This document shows, piece after piece, positions 11,116 through 23,422 of a stretch of DNA of 64,000 nucleotides. The translations under genes and the position numbers were made by a program. Source of the DNA: Ignelater luminosus (Eukaryota > Arthropoda > Insecta > Coleoptera > Elateridae). Under the pieces are notes generated by a model. The model saw only the letters and a program-made list of their open reading frames with translations. It was not told the DNA's origin and did not search any database. Each line of letters starts with the position of its first letter. The first letter of the stretch is position 1. The DNA is taken from NCBI GenBank assembly GCA_011009095.1, contig VTPC01090547.1, forward strand, positions 124,001-188,000, read 5' to 3'.

Positions 11116-14100
11116 TAGATCTCTCAACTATTAAATTAATTACGTCACTCTATAATCCCGAGTGAGTGTCTGAGTGAGACCCATACATCATAGGGGTGTC
11201 AAGCAGGATGTTCATCGGCTCAAGAATCGGATTATCAGCATGTCTCATGAAAACGGCAAGCCGGTACTTGTATTTTTTTTTCGGTTTCCTTCTCGGAAAT
11301 AGAGGTGGAATAATGAGTTCTCGAGAACGTGCTTTTTTTTAATCGAAGAGCCCATCTGTAACATCTTTTAAAGTTTACTCCGAATGAAAAGGTTACTTAC
11401 CAAGTAACTTAAATGCTTATTTGAATTCAATCCGGCTAACGACTCATCTCAATTTGGATCGTAGGTGTAAGATAGCTTTAAATTAAATTGTTATCTACTA
11501 ACAGTATCATAAACCACGGGTCTGTTAATTAATTTTTATCTTAAACCAAGCAAAGTAACTAAAAATAGGTACTAATCGACATGTGCTGGACAGACATGGT
11601 GTTTATCAGTAAGACATAAGACAGAAAAAGTATATACAGTTTTACTCAATCAATGTATTTATTGCAAACAAACAAACAACACAAAAAAGAACAAAAAGAA
11701 ACGGCCACTCATCAACATGAGTGAAAAACCTTTTTGATTTTAAATGATCCTTACATATAAGTGGAGGTGACGTCACCCTAGTTTAATTAAATTAACAACT
11801 AGGTTAATAAACAAATGGACAGCAAACTAATTATCACTAAACAAATGAATATTCACAATATTGAATACATTTAATTGTTAAAACAAGTGGATATTAACAA
11901 TAGCCACTAATTCATCAAAACAAAAACAAATAAATGTCACAATATCGCAGTGTACCAATAAAAGTTTCACTTGTTTTATGAACAAATTTTAAAAGTAAAC
12001 GTTAAAAACAAGCACAGGTTTAAACTCACAGATATTTCCTGGCTTTATCACATTCCCATGAGGATCTACGTTCAATGATGATTGTAATATTTTGTTTATT
12101 AGTCCATCACTATTGTATATCACACCTTTGTGAGGTTATGAACGATACTGCCTCTCCAAATTTTGCGACTCCAGGTTAACTAAATTTTAGCTTCTAGAAT
12201 TCCTTTTAAGCAAAATATCAGGATTTTTACTTGATATACTCTCAAGAATTATTTTTTCCACACAAAATCTTTCAGGCACCACACCCAACGAATCTATTCA
12301 AAATAATTTAATAATCTTGATTTGCCACAAACATGGAAATAACGAAGACAAAATCCAATAGCTAAAATAAAGAGTGACACTGTTCGACAAAGATTAGTGA
12401 CTCTATTTTACACTAAAAATCCCCAATCAAGAAAATGGAATTACTATACCAATAAGCATAGTTACAAAACAACGAACTTTTGCTTCGAGGGCTCGATCCT
12501 CAATGGTCTTTGTTCTCTTCAACAGGGCGGAAGGACAGCACCTCTATCAAATGTCATAGTCATCTGTCCGATTTCAAAATGTGAAATGACTGAATTTATA
12601 AAATTAAATTGAAGAGAAAATCGATGATCTACGATCAATATTTTACTTTTTTAAATTAAATTAGAATTTCTATAGAATTATCAAACACAAATGAAGTTTT
12701 TATACGGGAGAATAACAATTATTCAAGAAAATGTTAAAATCGGACTGTTCAAGGCCACTTCGTCTCCAGGAAGTCGAAAAATGTTTATTTCCTAACAAAC
12801 CAAATTTTGAAAATTGATTCGATAAAGTCAGATCATGAATTCACATTATTTCATGACACTCTCCTACCAACTTAGAATAATAAAATCTTGGAGGGATTTT
12901 AAGAAATTTAAATAATTATATTCTGACAAGTAACGAATCGTTACACATCTATGCCATTTCTTTACTGTCATTTTCCAGGACTTTCAGTATTGTTCGCGTC
13001 ATCGCAACTAAAAAATATTTTGCGAGTAAAGTTCGCCTTTATTTTATTTATTGTCGATTCCTGTTTGAGACAACAAACTGTCTAGTCCAAGTAACCATCC
13101 GCATCGACAAACACCGCGACCTGACCAATGTTAGCTGACACTCCATCATTATCATCATTAATTATCACTGTGTCCAGTTTTTCATCTTGACTGCAGTATC
13201 CGCATCAACTACTTAGGGCATATAGGTTTTAAGACATCAGGCTCGTCCAAAGGAATCTATAGCAACATTATAGGGCAGAGGATCGCTTGCAGTCACTAGA
13301 TTCTGCTCTCCAAGAAATCTTGCAATGGGAAGGTGAGGTTGACATAGCGAAACTGTATCTTTATTATCTCTATGGATCACTCGGTGTATTAGTGTTTGCT
13401 ACGTATCATTAGACAAAATATACAATGTATTTTGTATTAGTAGTAATATTTCTTTTAATATTGAATGAGAAAAAAATTGAAGGGATGTATGGAAAATCTT
13501 TACAGTCTTAGATAGTAAGATTTACCTCCAAACAGGCCAAAAGCTGTTAGAAGACAAGTATCCTTTACTATGGATCTTTTATTCTAAATGTTTTAATTTG
13601 GTGTTGTAAATCACCGTAAAGGCTTCATTGTCACTAAGAAAAAAGTTTATAAAAATCAGTTTTTGATGTTTTATATTGAACTTAATGTAAATTGATAGAA
13701 TTGCTATCCATGCTGGCTCGTAAATTTCAGGTTTTTGACTTCCAGAGCTTTCTTGTCGAATTAAATGTCTAAAATTTAATGAAATCATTAGATAACCCGT
13801 TTAATAATAAGAATTCTTATCTCTTAAGTTCTTTTTATAAATGTGACCGTATAACTCGAGTAAGTATAGACGTTTACAGTAAATAACGTGTTCAAATTAA
13901 ATTTACAATTTACATTTGGGAAAATAAATATTTTCGTAAGAGTTCCTTGTATGTTTTCGTGTAATTAATTAGAGCAACTAAACACCTTAAGGTTGCTTTG
14001 TAACCTGACGACTGCGATGTAAATAATTAATACAGCGACCTGTGATTCTTAATCTAATTCGATTCTATTTCGCGTAGAGAAAGAAAAATCTAGGGTATAA

Positions 14101-14307
14101 AGCTTTCTATGCATTGTTAATGCAGTTTGGCGAGGTTTCGGTTTACCACAGCTAATTTTACTGTACTTTAGGAAAGCGTTGTTTCTCTGAAATCAAAGCT
14201 TTCTCAAACTTTTGTAAATTCCAGCAGGTTTTGTACATTACCCTGAGGTTTTCTCTCCAAATCCTGCCTGTATAAGGAATGTTTATTATTTTTGACTTTT
14301 GTTTCAG
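11116..14307. other. AT-rich intron ending in a splice acceptor
   Basis: No recognisable coding or repeat structure. A GC-richer patch at about 13080-13330 shows no known motif in any frame. The interval ends with a pyrimidine-rich tract and TTTCAG at 14302-14307, which is the acceptor of the mGluR exon. Confidence 0.5.
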
Positions 14308-14439
14308 GACATGTCCGAATACAAATGCGATTCAGGAAGACCACCTGTTTATGTACCCCACAAGCCAGTTACAGCGGTCATTGGGGCTTCCTTTAGTGTC
14401 GTTTCTATTATGGTTGCCAACATACTGCGCCTCTTTAAG
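14308..14439 (+). CDS. mGluR: Metabotropic glutamate receptor, internal exon (ligand-binding lobe 1, part a)
   Basis: This is a 44-codon, phase 0/0 exon encoding part of the extracellular Venus-flytrap domain of a class C GPCR that senses glutamate at the neuronal surface. It is bounded by TTTCAG and GTAAGA. The peptide runs from an Asp-Met-Ser-Glu start through a conserved Cys and 'PVTAVIGASFSVVSIMVAN' to 'ILRLFK'. Aligned to mGluR1 from knowledge of the family, the Ser in 'ASFSV' falls at Ser165, which contacts the amino-acid part of glutamate. The exon continues in frame into the one at 55353. The apparent start codon in the open frame (TTG, 14299) is in the intron and is not a real start. 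Group II/III type (insect mGluRA-like) is likely; an mXR-type receptor cannot be excluded from so little sequence. Confidence 0.93.
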
Positions 14440-16007
14440 GTAAGAAATATTTTGCGGTGCATGATTTCAAAAAATGTCATATATATTTAAAAGTGTCCAT
14501 AATAATACGATTGACACTTCTGCGGCAAGGATAGCGTTTGATGCGATATAATATGCTTCTTAACAAGAATTGGTTTAGGGCGAGTTTCAGAATTGGCAAA
14601 TAGACGGATTCATCTCATCACTGAGTGATTTGTATGCCGGATATTTCTTGTGTTCGATTATTTCTCCCGCATACAGATCAACTTATCTGATTCTCCACTT
14701 CCGGAAATAGAGCTGCGACAATCCAATTATACCTAAAATATTTCGTTTTATATTTATGACAATAATAGCAATTTAAAGATGTTTTCCAACAAAGAACGAT
14801 CAAAAAGTTTTTTAATTTTAAAAGTCCATAAAACATTTTGGATCCAATTTCTAATTATAATCAATGTTAGTTTAGTATGCACTAAATTCATGTTGCGCTC
14901 AACACTGCATTTGAAATTAGTCTGTGCCTTATAACCTTGCCGTAAAACCAAATTACACTTCCCTCGCAAAATTTTGACAAGATGCTTCGCTTGCCCCTCT
15001 GAAAATATGTTTGGAAAATGAATTATGTCAGGATTGCTTATCGTTGCGGGTTCTACTTCAAGGCCTTATATCAGACTTTCAAAATTTGTTTATTTCACAA
15101 CGACTGGATCAATTTTTTTTATTTACATCATTTTTTACTGGCAGCTAAACGTTCGAAAAACTTTAGCCATTAAATGAAATGGATGAATTAACAAGCTTTA
15201 ACACGACAAGGGGAACCGGCATTTAGTGAAATTATTAGGTTCTAAAATTCCCTCGTGCCTTTAATTAGGCAAATTAAGAATTACACCCTTATCGTGTATT
15301 TGCACTTTTTTAAATAAAGACCTGAAATTGATTGTTTCGTGTTATTTATCTAAATGACTACTATTAGTCTCGATTGGTTTATTGTAGGGGCTGAAATTCA
15401 AAACATACAGATAAAATTAACATGTCATTGTAGAGAAGTATATTTAATTTATTTTTGTTCTGAAAAGTTTTTATAAACTCATAAGGTTTTAAATACGTAT
15501 GAGATTTACATTGTAAACACTAGTGTATAACTTACAAAAAAAGTTTGATAATAATTCTTCGTGTTATTTATTTAATTATTTATACATAAACATGAATATC
15601 CCAAACAAAACGTTCATTAATTAAAGTAAAGAATGACAAATTATACCTGACCCTTTTATAACAGATAATGAAATTACATAACAGAGACAACACTAGAAAT
15701 TAGTTTTTGTTACAAATTATACAATTAAGTTCCTTTAAAGCTCGATTGGTCTATTACGATTTTACAAATGGAAAGATGAAGCTTTCAGGTAATTTTTTAA
15801 AGGACAGGAAAACAATATTTGTTCGATTTTTTTCGAAAACCAAATTTTTTTCAAGGGACACCTACTTGACTTTGATACAATTGAATATCTCGTCTTAATT
15901 GTCCTTGAACGATGTACGTCTTTCCTTAGTTTTAAAACTTATTGGAAAAAAATCAGTTTTCGTTTGAAACCAAGCACTCTTAGTTTCCACAGCAAATATA
16001 TTATATA
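14440..16007. other. Start of large intron, nothing recognised
   Basis: AT-rich; short open frames only (for example 14754-14969 minus and 15707-15898 plus) without family motifs. Confidence 0.4.
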
Positions 16008-16606
16008 TACAGGGTGTCCGCAGATCTACTTAACAATAGGTGTGCAGGACAAAAATTTTCGAGTTGAAATCTGAACGTGTGAGGATTAGCGAATTTACAT
16101 CTACATACCAAATTTAAAAACAATTGGCACCATTTGATGTCTCCCTTGATTTTTAAAATTTACGAAACTGAATTTAAAAAAATAAATTTTATTAGTATTA
16201 TTAATTACAGATTGCGAGCAAGTTTACTGTATGTAACTGCCACCTGATTGAACACATTTTTCAAGACGAACTTTAAAGTCGTGGCAGTTACATAGAGAAA
16301 ACCTTCCTGGAATTGAAAAATCCAAATTGTGTCAATTGTTTTCAAACTTGGTATGTGGGCATAAATTTGTATTTTAAACAACTTTTGCTTATAAGATTTT
16401 TCGATATGTCTCACGGAAAAGGTACTTTACCTACATCGAAAGTAAGTTTTTGATACCTATCAAAGCCTACTTAATTTTTCAAAAATAAAAGTATAAGGCA
16501 AGTTAGTTTCTAATCAAGCAGGGCTGATCCCCACAGGCTCAGATTTCAACTCGAAAATGTTTTGTCTTTCACACCTATTGTTAAGTCGATCTGAGGATAC
16601 TCTGTA
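16008..16606. mobile_element. 599 bp foldback MITE with TACAGGGTG-type termini
   Basis: The termini are long inverted repeats. The left arm starts 'TACAGGGTGTCCGCAGATC' and includes 'ACTTAACAATAGGTGTG' and 'TTTTCGAGTTGAAAT'; the right arm is its reverse complement with a few differences. Similarity continues inward. 'CATACCAAATTT' and 'ACAATTGGCACC' on the left pair with 'TCAATTG' and 'CTTGGTATG' on the right, and 'TATGTAACTGCCAC' near 16230 pairs with 'GTGGCAGTTACATA' near 16280-16295. The whole element is therefore close to one large hairpin. It is flanked by TA (16006-16007 and 16607-16608), the target duplication of Tc1/mariner-type transposases. It has no coding capacity; the minus-strand open frame at 16205-16414 is incidental. 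Confidence 0.88.
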
Positions 16607-17794
16607 TACACAAAATACATTTTTTTTAATTGAAGAAATATTTATCCCTACTAATTGAATTTGGTTGAATGGTAACGCTTTAGGTTCGCATTTGCTAGGA
16701 GCGAGATTTCATCATTCCAAAAAAGTCCATTCTTGGTTAACGAAAAGCCTCCGAGATCTTAAAGCGAAACGCCTCCAACTCACAGTGGAATAAACGGAAT
16801 AAGGGGCCAAAATTCTAAAATCTAATAATTTTCTATTTACACATATTTTAAAGTCTTTAATAAAATTGAACACAAGGATAGTAATGAAATTTATAGAATA
16901 CTAGGTAGTCATAAGATAAAATTCTGAAAAACAATACTCTAAACCTTCTTTTAATGTTTATGCTGTAAAAAAACAAATAAAACGCGAGTGCTCTAGTTAA
17001 TGAAGTTTGCTTTTAACACTTCATGTTCTTTAAGGCTATAAAACTTGATTTAAAGTTTGTTTCTGAGTTTGTCGATGAATTAACCGTTCTAGCGGTTAGT
17101 CCAAGAAAATAAAAAAAATATGTATAAAGAAAAAACTAGCAAAAAAAAGTTGGAAAGATCTATTCGAGCATCACAACATATAACACGTTTTTATCTTTCA
17201 TTCAGAAAATGTTTAGAAAACACTATAAACTATAAGAACATTAGTTTACATACAACGTTCACTTTTAACACGCCCGTTTATCTTATAAATGCTTTTATAA
17301 TATTTTTTTAAATTCTGACAGATACGTTTGATACTAAATGTAAAAATACATTTTCTCGAATGGTCATCTACTTGCCCACAGAAACTATATCGAGAAATAG
17401 GTCGATTCTTCTAATACACACACGTGTCTGAAAATTAACCCTTTCTGAGATCAGAAAGGTATATTGTGTGGCAGGCACATTTCTATAACAAAAATATAAA
17501 ATAGAACATTTTGTTGTACTCAATATTTAAAATCTTTTAAATTTCTATATTAGTTCTGGAAAAAAATCTACCTTAACACTGGCCAGTTTTGGTTAAATAC
17601 GGGGTGATTCAAACAATTCGTGAGTAGTAAGTTGCTTTAGGTATCTTTACAATTTGTTGTTATTATTATCAATAGTAATAAATAATAATGGAGTATACTA
17701 ATCGCGTGCTTGGTACATATTGCGACTAATCTATAGATTAACCAGCAATTTTGTTCTAATCTTAAATTCACTAAGGATTCTTAAAACTAAGATT
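16607..17794. other. AT-rich intron, nothing recognised
   Basis: No element boundary or coding motif seen. A 'GGGGTGATTCAAA' at about 17601 resembles terminal sequence of the TACAGGGTG elements but has no partner. Confidence 0.4.
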
Positions 17795-18960
17795 ACCATT
17801 CATTGAGGTTCTAGTAACTTTCTACAGTCATTGTTGGAGGAGGAGTTGGAAAGCCTCGGTGTTGGTGTGGTGATGAAGCCTGTCTTCATGCTTCTGCGCG
17901 TATCTTTGTATTTCTTGGGCTGCAGTGGGGATTTGTAGGTCCCTGTGAATGTCACTCTTGCGGATGTACCAGGGAGCATCAACAATGTTCCTGAGTACTT
18001 TGTTTTGAAAACTTTGGATTTTACGGATGTTGCTTGGTGCAGCATACAGGTTTTAGGATTTGCTTGTATATCGGCAATTTATTGTAGAGTATCTACTTAT
18101 TTTCTTGTATCTGATTCCTAGTTGTTGTTTTTTCTTCTTGATGTGTTCAGTCTAACGCAATTTTGCATCTAGATTCATACCTAGATAGTTGTCCTTCTTT
18201 TTGTTTGTGAAATTTACATGCAAATTTATTTTCCATTTTTCATCCATTTTTGGTATCTTCTATGTTATTTCCTCTTGCTAATATTGCTGTGTCATCAGCG
18301 AAGATGGCAATTGCAGCATTTCCCTTTTGTGGGATGTCACACGTATATAGCAGGTATAGTATGGAACCTAATACGCTGCCTTGTGGAACACCTGCTCTTA
18401 CTTGTTTTAAGTCCAAATATGCTTCTTCTTGTCTCACTTTAAACATTCTGTTTGAGATGTATGATATAAGTATCTCAGCACATTGAATTAGGTAGCATGT
18501 TTCTTAGTTTGTTACTCAATCCTTCGAGCCATACTTTATCAAAAGCTTGAGAAACATCTACGAGTACTGAGATGCAAAATTTTCTTCTCTAGGACTTTTT
18601 CTTACATTTGTGATTCGATGTACCTGATCTATGGTAGAGTGTTGATTGCTGAATCCGAATGGATGATTGGGAATTAAATCTTTTTCCTCTATTACTGGTT
18701 TTAGTCGTTTAAGCAAGAGTTTCTCAAAGACTTTTGATATAGTTGGCAATAATGAGATCGGACGATATGAGGTAACCTCATGTGGTGGTTTGCCTGATTT
18801 AGGTATCATTATTACTTCTGCTACTTTCTAGATAGTTGGTACGTATTTTAATCGAAAGTTTGTTAACTTGACAATCTTCTTTCTTGGAAGTTCTTTTAGT
18901 ACGGCACAAGTTACTAAATCAAATCCCGGTGCCGAATATGTTGATATGCATTTTATCTAT
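17795..18960 (-). mobile_element. Jockey-like non-LTR retrotransposon fragment, reverse transcriptase and C-terminus
   Basis: Read on the minus strand from 18960 downward, the order is 'SAPGFDLVT' and a 'LKELP' block, then an open piece at 18558-18809 with 'MIPKSGKPP', 'SYRPISLLPTISKVFEKLL' and 'FGFSNQHSTIDQVHR'. Next comes the open piece at 18240-18446 with 'VRAGVPQGSVLGSILYLLYT' and the catalytic 'FADDTAIL'. Then a 'NYLGMNLDAKLR' block and a tail with 'FQNKVLRNI' and 'IHRDLQIPT' near 17800-18045 follow. This order and wording are characteristic of Jockey-clade RT. The copy is broken by several frameshifts, and the endonuclease and ORF1 are missing. The FADD catalytic box survives. The tail region is read in another frame in the 81-codon open piece at 17800-18045. 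Confidence 0.9.
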
Positions 18961-19264
18961 TGAATGTGTCATGGAAATGCAGCTGAAAAATACCGTCAGC
19001 AATATCCAAATCATAGACATCCTAATTAGCGAGTTTTTATAAGAATCCACCGATCGTCATCATGTTGATCAAAACAGAAATGTTGATCTTGAAGATGATA
19101 CCATAAATTTGTATTTGGTGACACTCCAAATTTCTTAAAGCACATTTTGTGGATTGACTAAGCCCGGTTCACTAGAAATGGATGAACAACTACGATAATT
19201 TGCATACGTGGGCATTAAAAAAGTCCACATAAATAAGTTGGGGAAACTAGATTTCAACATTGAT
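18961..19264. other. Short gap between Jockey-like and Tc1-like fragments
   Basis: May contain the decayed N-terminal part of the Tc1-like copy that follows, but no motif can be read with confidence. Confidence 0.35.
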
Positions 19265-19640
19265 TTAGCATAAATGTATGGGCTTATATCAGCGAGGGTC
19301 ACTTAATTGGACCCTATATCGTGCAATGTCGTTTGGATGCTTAAAACTCTGTATATTCTTGTAGAGGATGTACAAAGGAACATGAGGTTTCAACAAGATA
19401 ATGTTCCTTTTCATACTGCAGGTCTGGTAACAGCTTGGTCGAATAACGAATTGGGCGTAAAGGTCCAGTTCCATCACTAGCTTGTTCACCGGACTTGGGG
19501 TTGTTTGAAAGAAAAAACCTACTTTATTTCAATCGAAAGTCCAGAACATTTAATGAATCGACTTCATAAAGCTGGTGTAGAAATTCGTCAATGCACAGAA
19601 TTCAGTTGTTTTTCAATGTGAAGCATGCTTACAACATAAC
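19265..19640 (+). mobile_element. Tc1-like transposase fragment
   Basis: Plus-strand translation gives 'MYGLISARVT' and 'LDPI' (a relic of the WG-x-S/A motif upstream of the second catalytic Asp). 'MRFQQDNVPFHTAGLVTAW' follows near 19380-19450 and matches the FQQDNAPxHTA motif that carries the second catalytic Asp. A downstream stretch around 19500-19630 ends 'LMNRLHKAGVEIRQC', like the C-terminal helix region of the family. The third acidic residue region (SPDLxPIE) is decayed to 'SPDLGLF'. Stops and frameshifts are present and no terminal inverted repeat was located, so this is an inactive internal fragment. Confidence 0.75.
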
Positions 19641-22009
19641 GACAACCACTTTGAACAATCATTGCGATTTTTATTTGTTTTATTTGTTGTTTTCTGTTCT
19701 ATTTTTTCTAATTATTTCTTAAGATTTATAATACTAAATAAAGAGGTTGAATAGAGAGTTCCCACACAGTCTACTTTAAAAAACAGAATATTTTAATGCG
19801 CTGGTTGCGTAGAAATGTTATAATGAAGATCCATCCAGATATTGTAATTTGTCAACGTTGGTTACTCTCTACTTGCTATTCGTTCATTTGGGTATAGACT
19901 TTATTGTGGCAAACGAGCTTACCGCTTTCTGAACTGTCAAGGCCAAACAAAAAAACTAGTGAAACCATAGTTCTCTTATTTTTCCATAGCGTTCTTTCAT
20001 ATGGACAGAATTTTCTTCTATTTTTGAGATATTAGTATCCAGAATTTTGTCTTTGTTTAATTCTAGTGTTTCTGGTGGAAACTCTTAAATTGGCGTCTGC
20101 TTTAATCCTCCTTTTGGGTTGAACAGAACACAGCTGCAACCTTTTACCTTGATGAACTATCTGCTTCTGTGCATACTTCATTTACAGGTTTCAATGCAAA
20201 ATTCAGAATAATAGAAATTCTTTATTTACAGTATTTTGGACTTACTTTTCAGAAGTACTAATACACATTATAAATTTATATTTTGGAAGAGTTTTTTTGA
20301 AATTACGTGACATTTGTAGGCATTTTCTTAAAAACCCAGCGTGTGAATAATGTCTAGGTCTAAGTTTTGCAAATTCATTATACTCCATTGAATAAGAAAC
20401 CAGATCTGTAGTTCAATAATTAATTACATAAAAGTAATTTTTGAATATAAAAAGTTTCTTTGAAAAACTTGAAATTCTTTATATTTTACTTCAGATTTCT
20501 TTCTACCCTGCTGACAAACTTTACTGAAAATTATTAGTTAGAGTAGGTTTGGATGAAACGCACTGAGACAGTAATGACAAAAAACTGCCCCGTTTTACAT
20601 TTCGAAGAATAATGGTTTCCTTTTCAAGGCTCTTAGAAAGGATTTAATGTTTGATGTAAATCACGACATTTCCACCAATATTCGCAGACTGCAAGTTAAA
20701 ATTTATTCACAAGGAGAAAAAACAAAAACTGTACTCGTACAAAATAACTGTGTCGTTCTAAATTTATTCAAGAATGTTTTGTGAAATTGTTTGTGTAAAA
20801 ATAGAGCAGCTTTTAGAAGAAGAGACACGGACTAAATCTAGAAAGTCAAGTTAGTGGTAGTAGTAGTAGTAGTATACAAGTTTGCTAGCCTTTGATGTCC
20901 CTTCGTGTAAATTGAAAAATTCTAGTTCAGAAGATTCTAGCGGTGCTCTGTCAATATTGGCTTAACCGCTCAAATACTGTCAGTGATTTCATCTTCTCCC
21001 TACATTTCGTACAAATTCCATTCCAATATTAAGTTGCTGATTTGAAACACTCTGAAGTAAATTTGTAAATTGTTTTATTATTTTAGTTGTTTCGTAAAGG
21101 AAACGCTTTTTATCCTACGTGAATGTTGGTAGAAAAATCTTTAATATCTATAATTCTTATATTTTGATCTTTTGTTACTACTCATTCAATGCTGTTTACA
21201 ACAATATCAACTGTAGGAATCTAAACCAAAGCAATTTTTCATTATTTAATTGTTTTGTCATAAACTTTTCCTCAACTTCTCAACTCATACTAGTATTATT
21301 AAAATACATTTTTAGTATTGCGCTTTTACAGAAATAAAGCAGTTGATGCCAATTTGTCGTTAAGTGTATTACAACTCTCTTGCATAAAAACGGACATAGA
21401 AATGGTTTGAAATACATAAAACATCGGCGAATTGGGAATATTTGCTCTCCCGATTATTATTTTACAAGTAGAACGCAAAAAGGACTGTAGAACTTAAAAG
21501 ACTAAGTATTTATATCTGCTATCATCTTCTTTAGATGACTTTGGGAATATCTAAACAAAGATTTTTACAGAATTAATTACCTTTTATCCCCATCTTAAGA
21601 TTTTCATTATTGGATGAAGAAAAGTTTCTAAACTTCAAAAGTTGCCCACCTTACTGAGAGGCGTGGGTATAACCTCTAGTTCATATTTGGAAAGCCAATG
21701 CTTCTCCAAGCCGACTCACAGAGAGACCAAATGTAAAAGTAGCAGATAAATATGAGAATTTCTTAAGCAACAAAAAGGCAAACTATTTACGTTGATTGCA
21801 TCCAAGATATTTGCCGAAAGTGCATCGGAAAAGATAATTATATGGATAACTCTAGTTCGTCTTCAACTTGATATTATAGACCTGTCAAACAACTCTTCGC
21901 GAAAGAAAGCACAATAACAACTACTAATGAAGACCCTAATTAATGAACTAATTACAACAACCACTATAGTTGATGAAATAGACTGAAACATTGTTTTTAA
22001 GTTAATTTT
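19641..22009. other. AT-rich intron with one trinucleotide repeat
   Basis: No coding motif recognised. Contains the TAG-repeat listed separately at 20852-20875. Confidence 0.4.
20852..20875 (+). repeat. (TAG)8 microsatellite
   Basis: Eight TAG units with one TGG variant. Short simple repeat in intronic sequence. Confidence 0.9.
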
Positions 22010-22320
22010 TACAATGGTTGATGGAAAAATCTGTAACGTGGTAACAAATGCCCCATCCCAAATCTGCTATACATGTGGCACGACACCAAGGCACATAATA
22101 GGATGGCGTCAAAAAGCCTACATTGAATTCGGATCAATGCTGCACGCCTATATTGGAATACCTTTTCTACATTGCATATGGCAAACGAAAAGTGCAAAAG
22201 GCAGACAAAGAATGCAAAGCCGTAAACTCAAAATTCAAAATAAAAGATTACTAATCGATATTTCAAAACCAGGTGGCGTTGGTAATACGAATGATGGTAA
22301 TTCAGCACGTTAGATTTATT
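22010..22320 (+). mobile_element. Transib-like transposase fragment, partial copy A
   Basis: A 99-codon open frame (22014-22313) reads 'MVDGKICNVVTNAPSQICYT', then a C-x2-C pair (CYTCG), a decayed 'LHAYIG' block and 'KPGGVGNTNDGNSAR'. The first block parallels 'KVCNAVRSTTSSQRCYICN' in the adjacent copy B, and the last parallels 'NTNDGNTARRFF' there. This order (DGK-CN, CxxC, LHAWI-FFE, NDGNTARRFF) is what I recall for Transib-type transposases, the family related to RAG1. The copy stops just after the NDGN motif, so the C-terminal catalytic region is absent. It sits in tandem, same strand, about 90 bp before copy B. Confidence 0.65.
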
Positions 22321-22404
22321 CATGAAAGCCCTAAAATTGTTTCAAATGAAATTGTAAACAAATAAATTCGCTTCAAGTTTCTACTGTATCCATAAAGGAA
22401 AAGT

Positions 22405-23310
22405 ACAATGACATATAAAAAGGTTTGCAATGCAGTAAGATCAACCACCTCATCCCAAAGATGCTATATATGTAACGCTATGTCTAAAGACTTTATTAGA
22501 ATAAATGAAATGTTGGCAAGAAAAACGAAAATGCAGAATCTGAGATTCGGTTTGTCACCTCTACATGCGTGGATTCATTTCTTTGAGGCTTTGTTTAATT
22601 TGTCCTAGAAACCACAAATCAGAAAGTGGCAAATTAAGTGTATCTAATAATTAAAAATGCATATAAGAAGAATTTAAGGAACAAATGGGTCTTATCGTTG
22701 ATCAGCCGAAATTATATGGTAACACCAATGACGGTAATACAGCTCGTAGATTTTTCGAAAACGTAGAAACATCATCTAAGATCACTGGAATAGATCTAAA
22801 TATAATTCAAGAATTTGCTTGTTATGAGATTTCAAGATTAATTCGGACAAGTTCAAGGATTACGCAAAAATGTATGTTCAAAAATATTCTTGGTATACCA
22901 TGCCAACGACACGTTGCAAAACTTTAATTCACGTTGCAGGAAGCATTTCTTCTTGCATACATACTACCGATAGGCCAAATGCCCAAAGAGGTTTGAAAGG
23001 CACGAAACAAATATTTCAAGAATTTTAGGAAAACTTTTTCCAGAAGAATTTTTAAAAAACAGACGATGAAAGATGTATTTAAAAAATTTTTGTTAACTTC
23101 ACATCCTCTCATTAGTAATCTTCAAACAAATCGGCCAAAAAGAAAATTACTACCCGCGGGGACTTTGGCACTATTAGAAAAGCCTAATATACCCCCAAGA
23201 AGACATGAAGTCAACACAAGAAGTAGTGACGAGGATCACGAGAGCTATGTATTTAATTTTTTATTACAAAACAACCTCATCACTAAGCCTAGGACGTTTT
23301 AGGTTTTTGC
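22405..23310 (+). mobile_element. Transib-like transposase pseudogene, partial copy B
   Basis: The pieces, in order across frames, are 'KVCNAVRSTTSSQRCYICN' (zinc-binding-like Cys pair) and 'FGLSPLHAWIHFFEALFNLS' at 22408-22608. Then come 'GLIVDQPK', 'NTNDGNTARRFFEN' and 'ITGIDLNIIQ' at 22685-22927, 'LPIGQMPKEV' near 22970, and 'KARNKYFKNFRKTFSRR' to 'LLTSHPLISNL' and 'KRKLLPAGTLALL' up to about 23190. The last blocks match the C-terminal region that holds the third catalytic acidic residue in Transib and RAG1. At that position (E before ARNK in the family) this copy has a Lys codon, directly after an in-frame TGA. With several frameshifts it is inactive. Family assignment is from recalled motifs. 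Confidence 0.72.
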
Positions 23311-23422
23311 CTCCCACGCAGCTATTGCTTGTGATTTGGTCCGCGCAGTAGTATGACTCACCTACCCCGTACGCGTCATTGTTGGAGGGAGCTGATTCTT
23401 GAATTCCGACCTAAAACGTCCT
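23291..23422. repeat. 14 bp inverted repeat with 104 bp spacer
   Basis: AGGACGTTTTAGGT at 23291-23304 is the exact reverse complement of 23409-23422. It lies at the junction between the Transib-like relic and the mariner relic. It could be a microhomology or fold-back junction left by a rearrangement, or chance. Confidence 0.7.
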
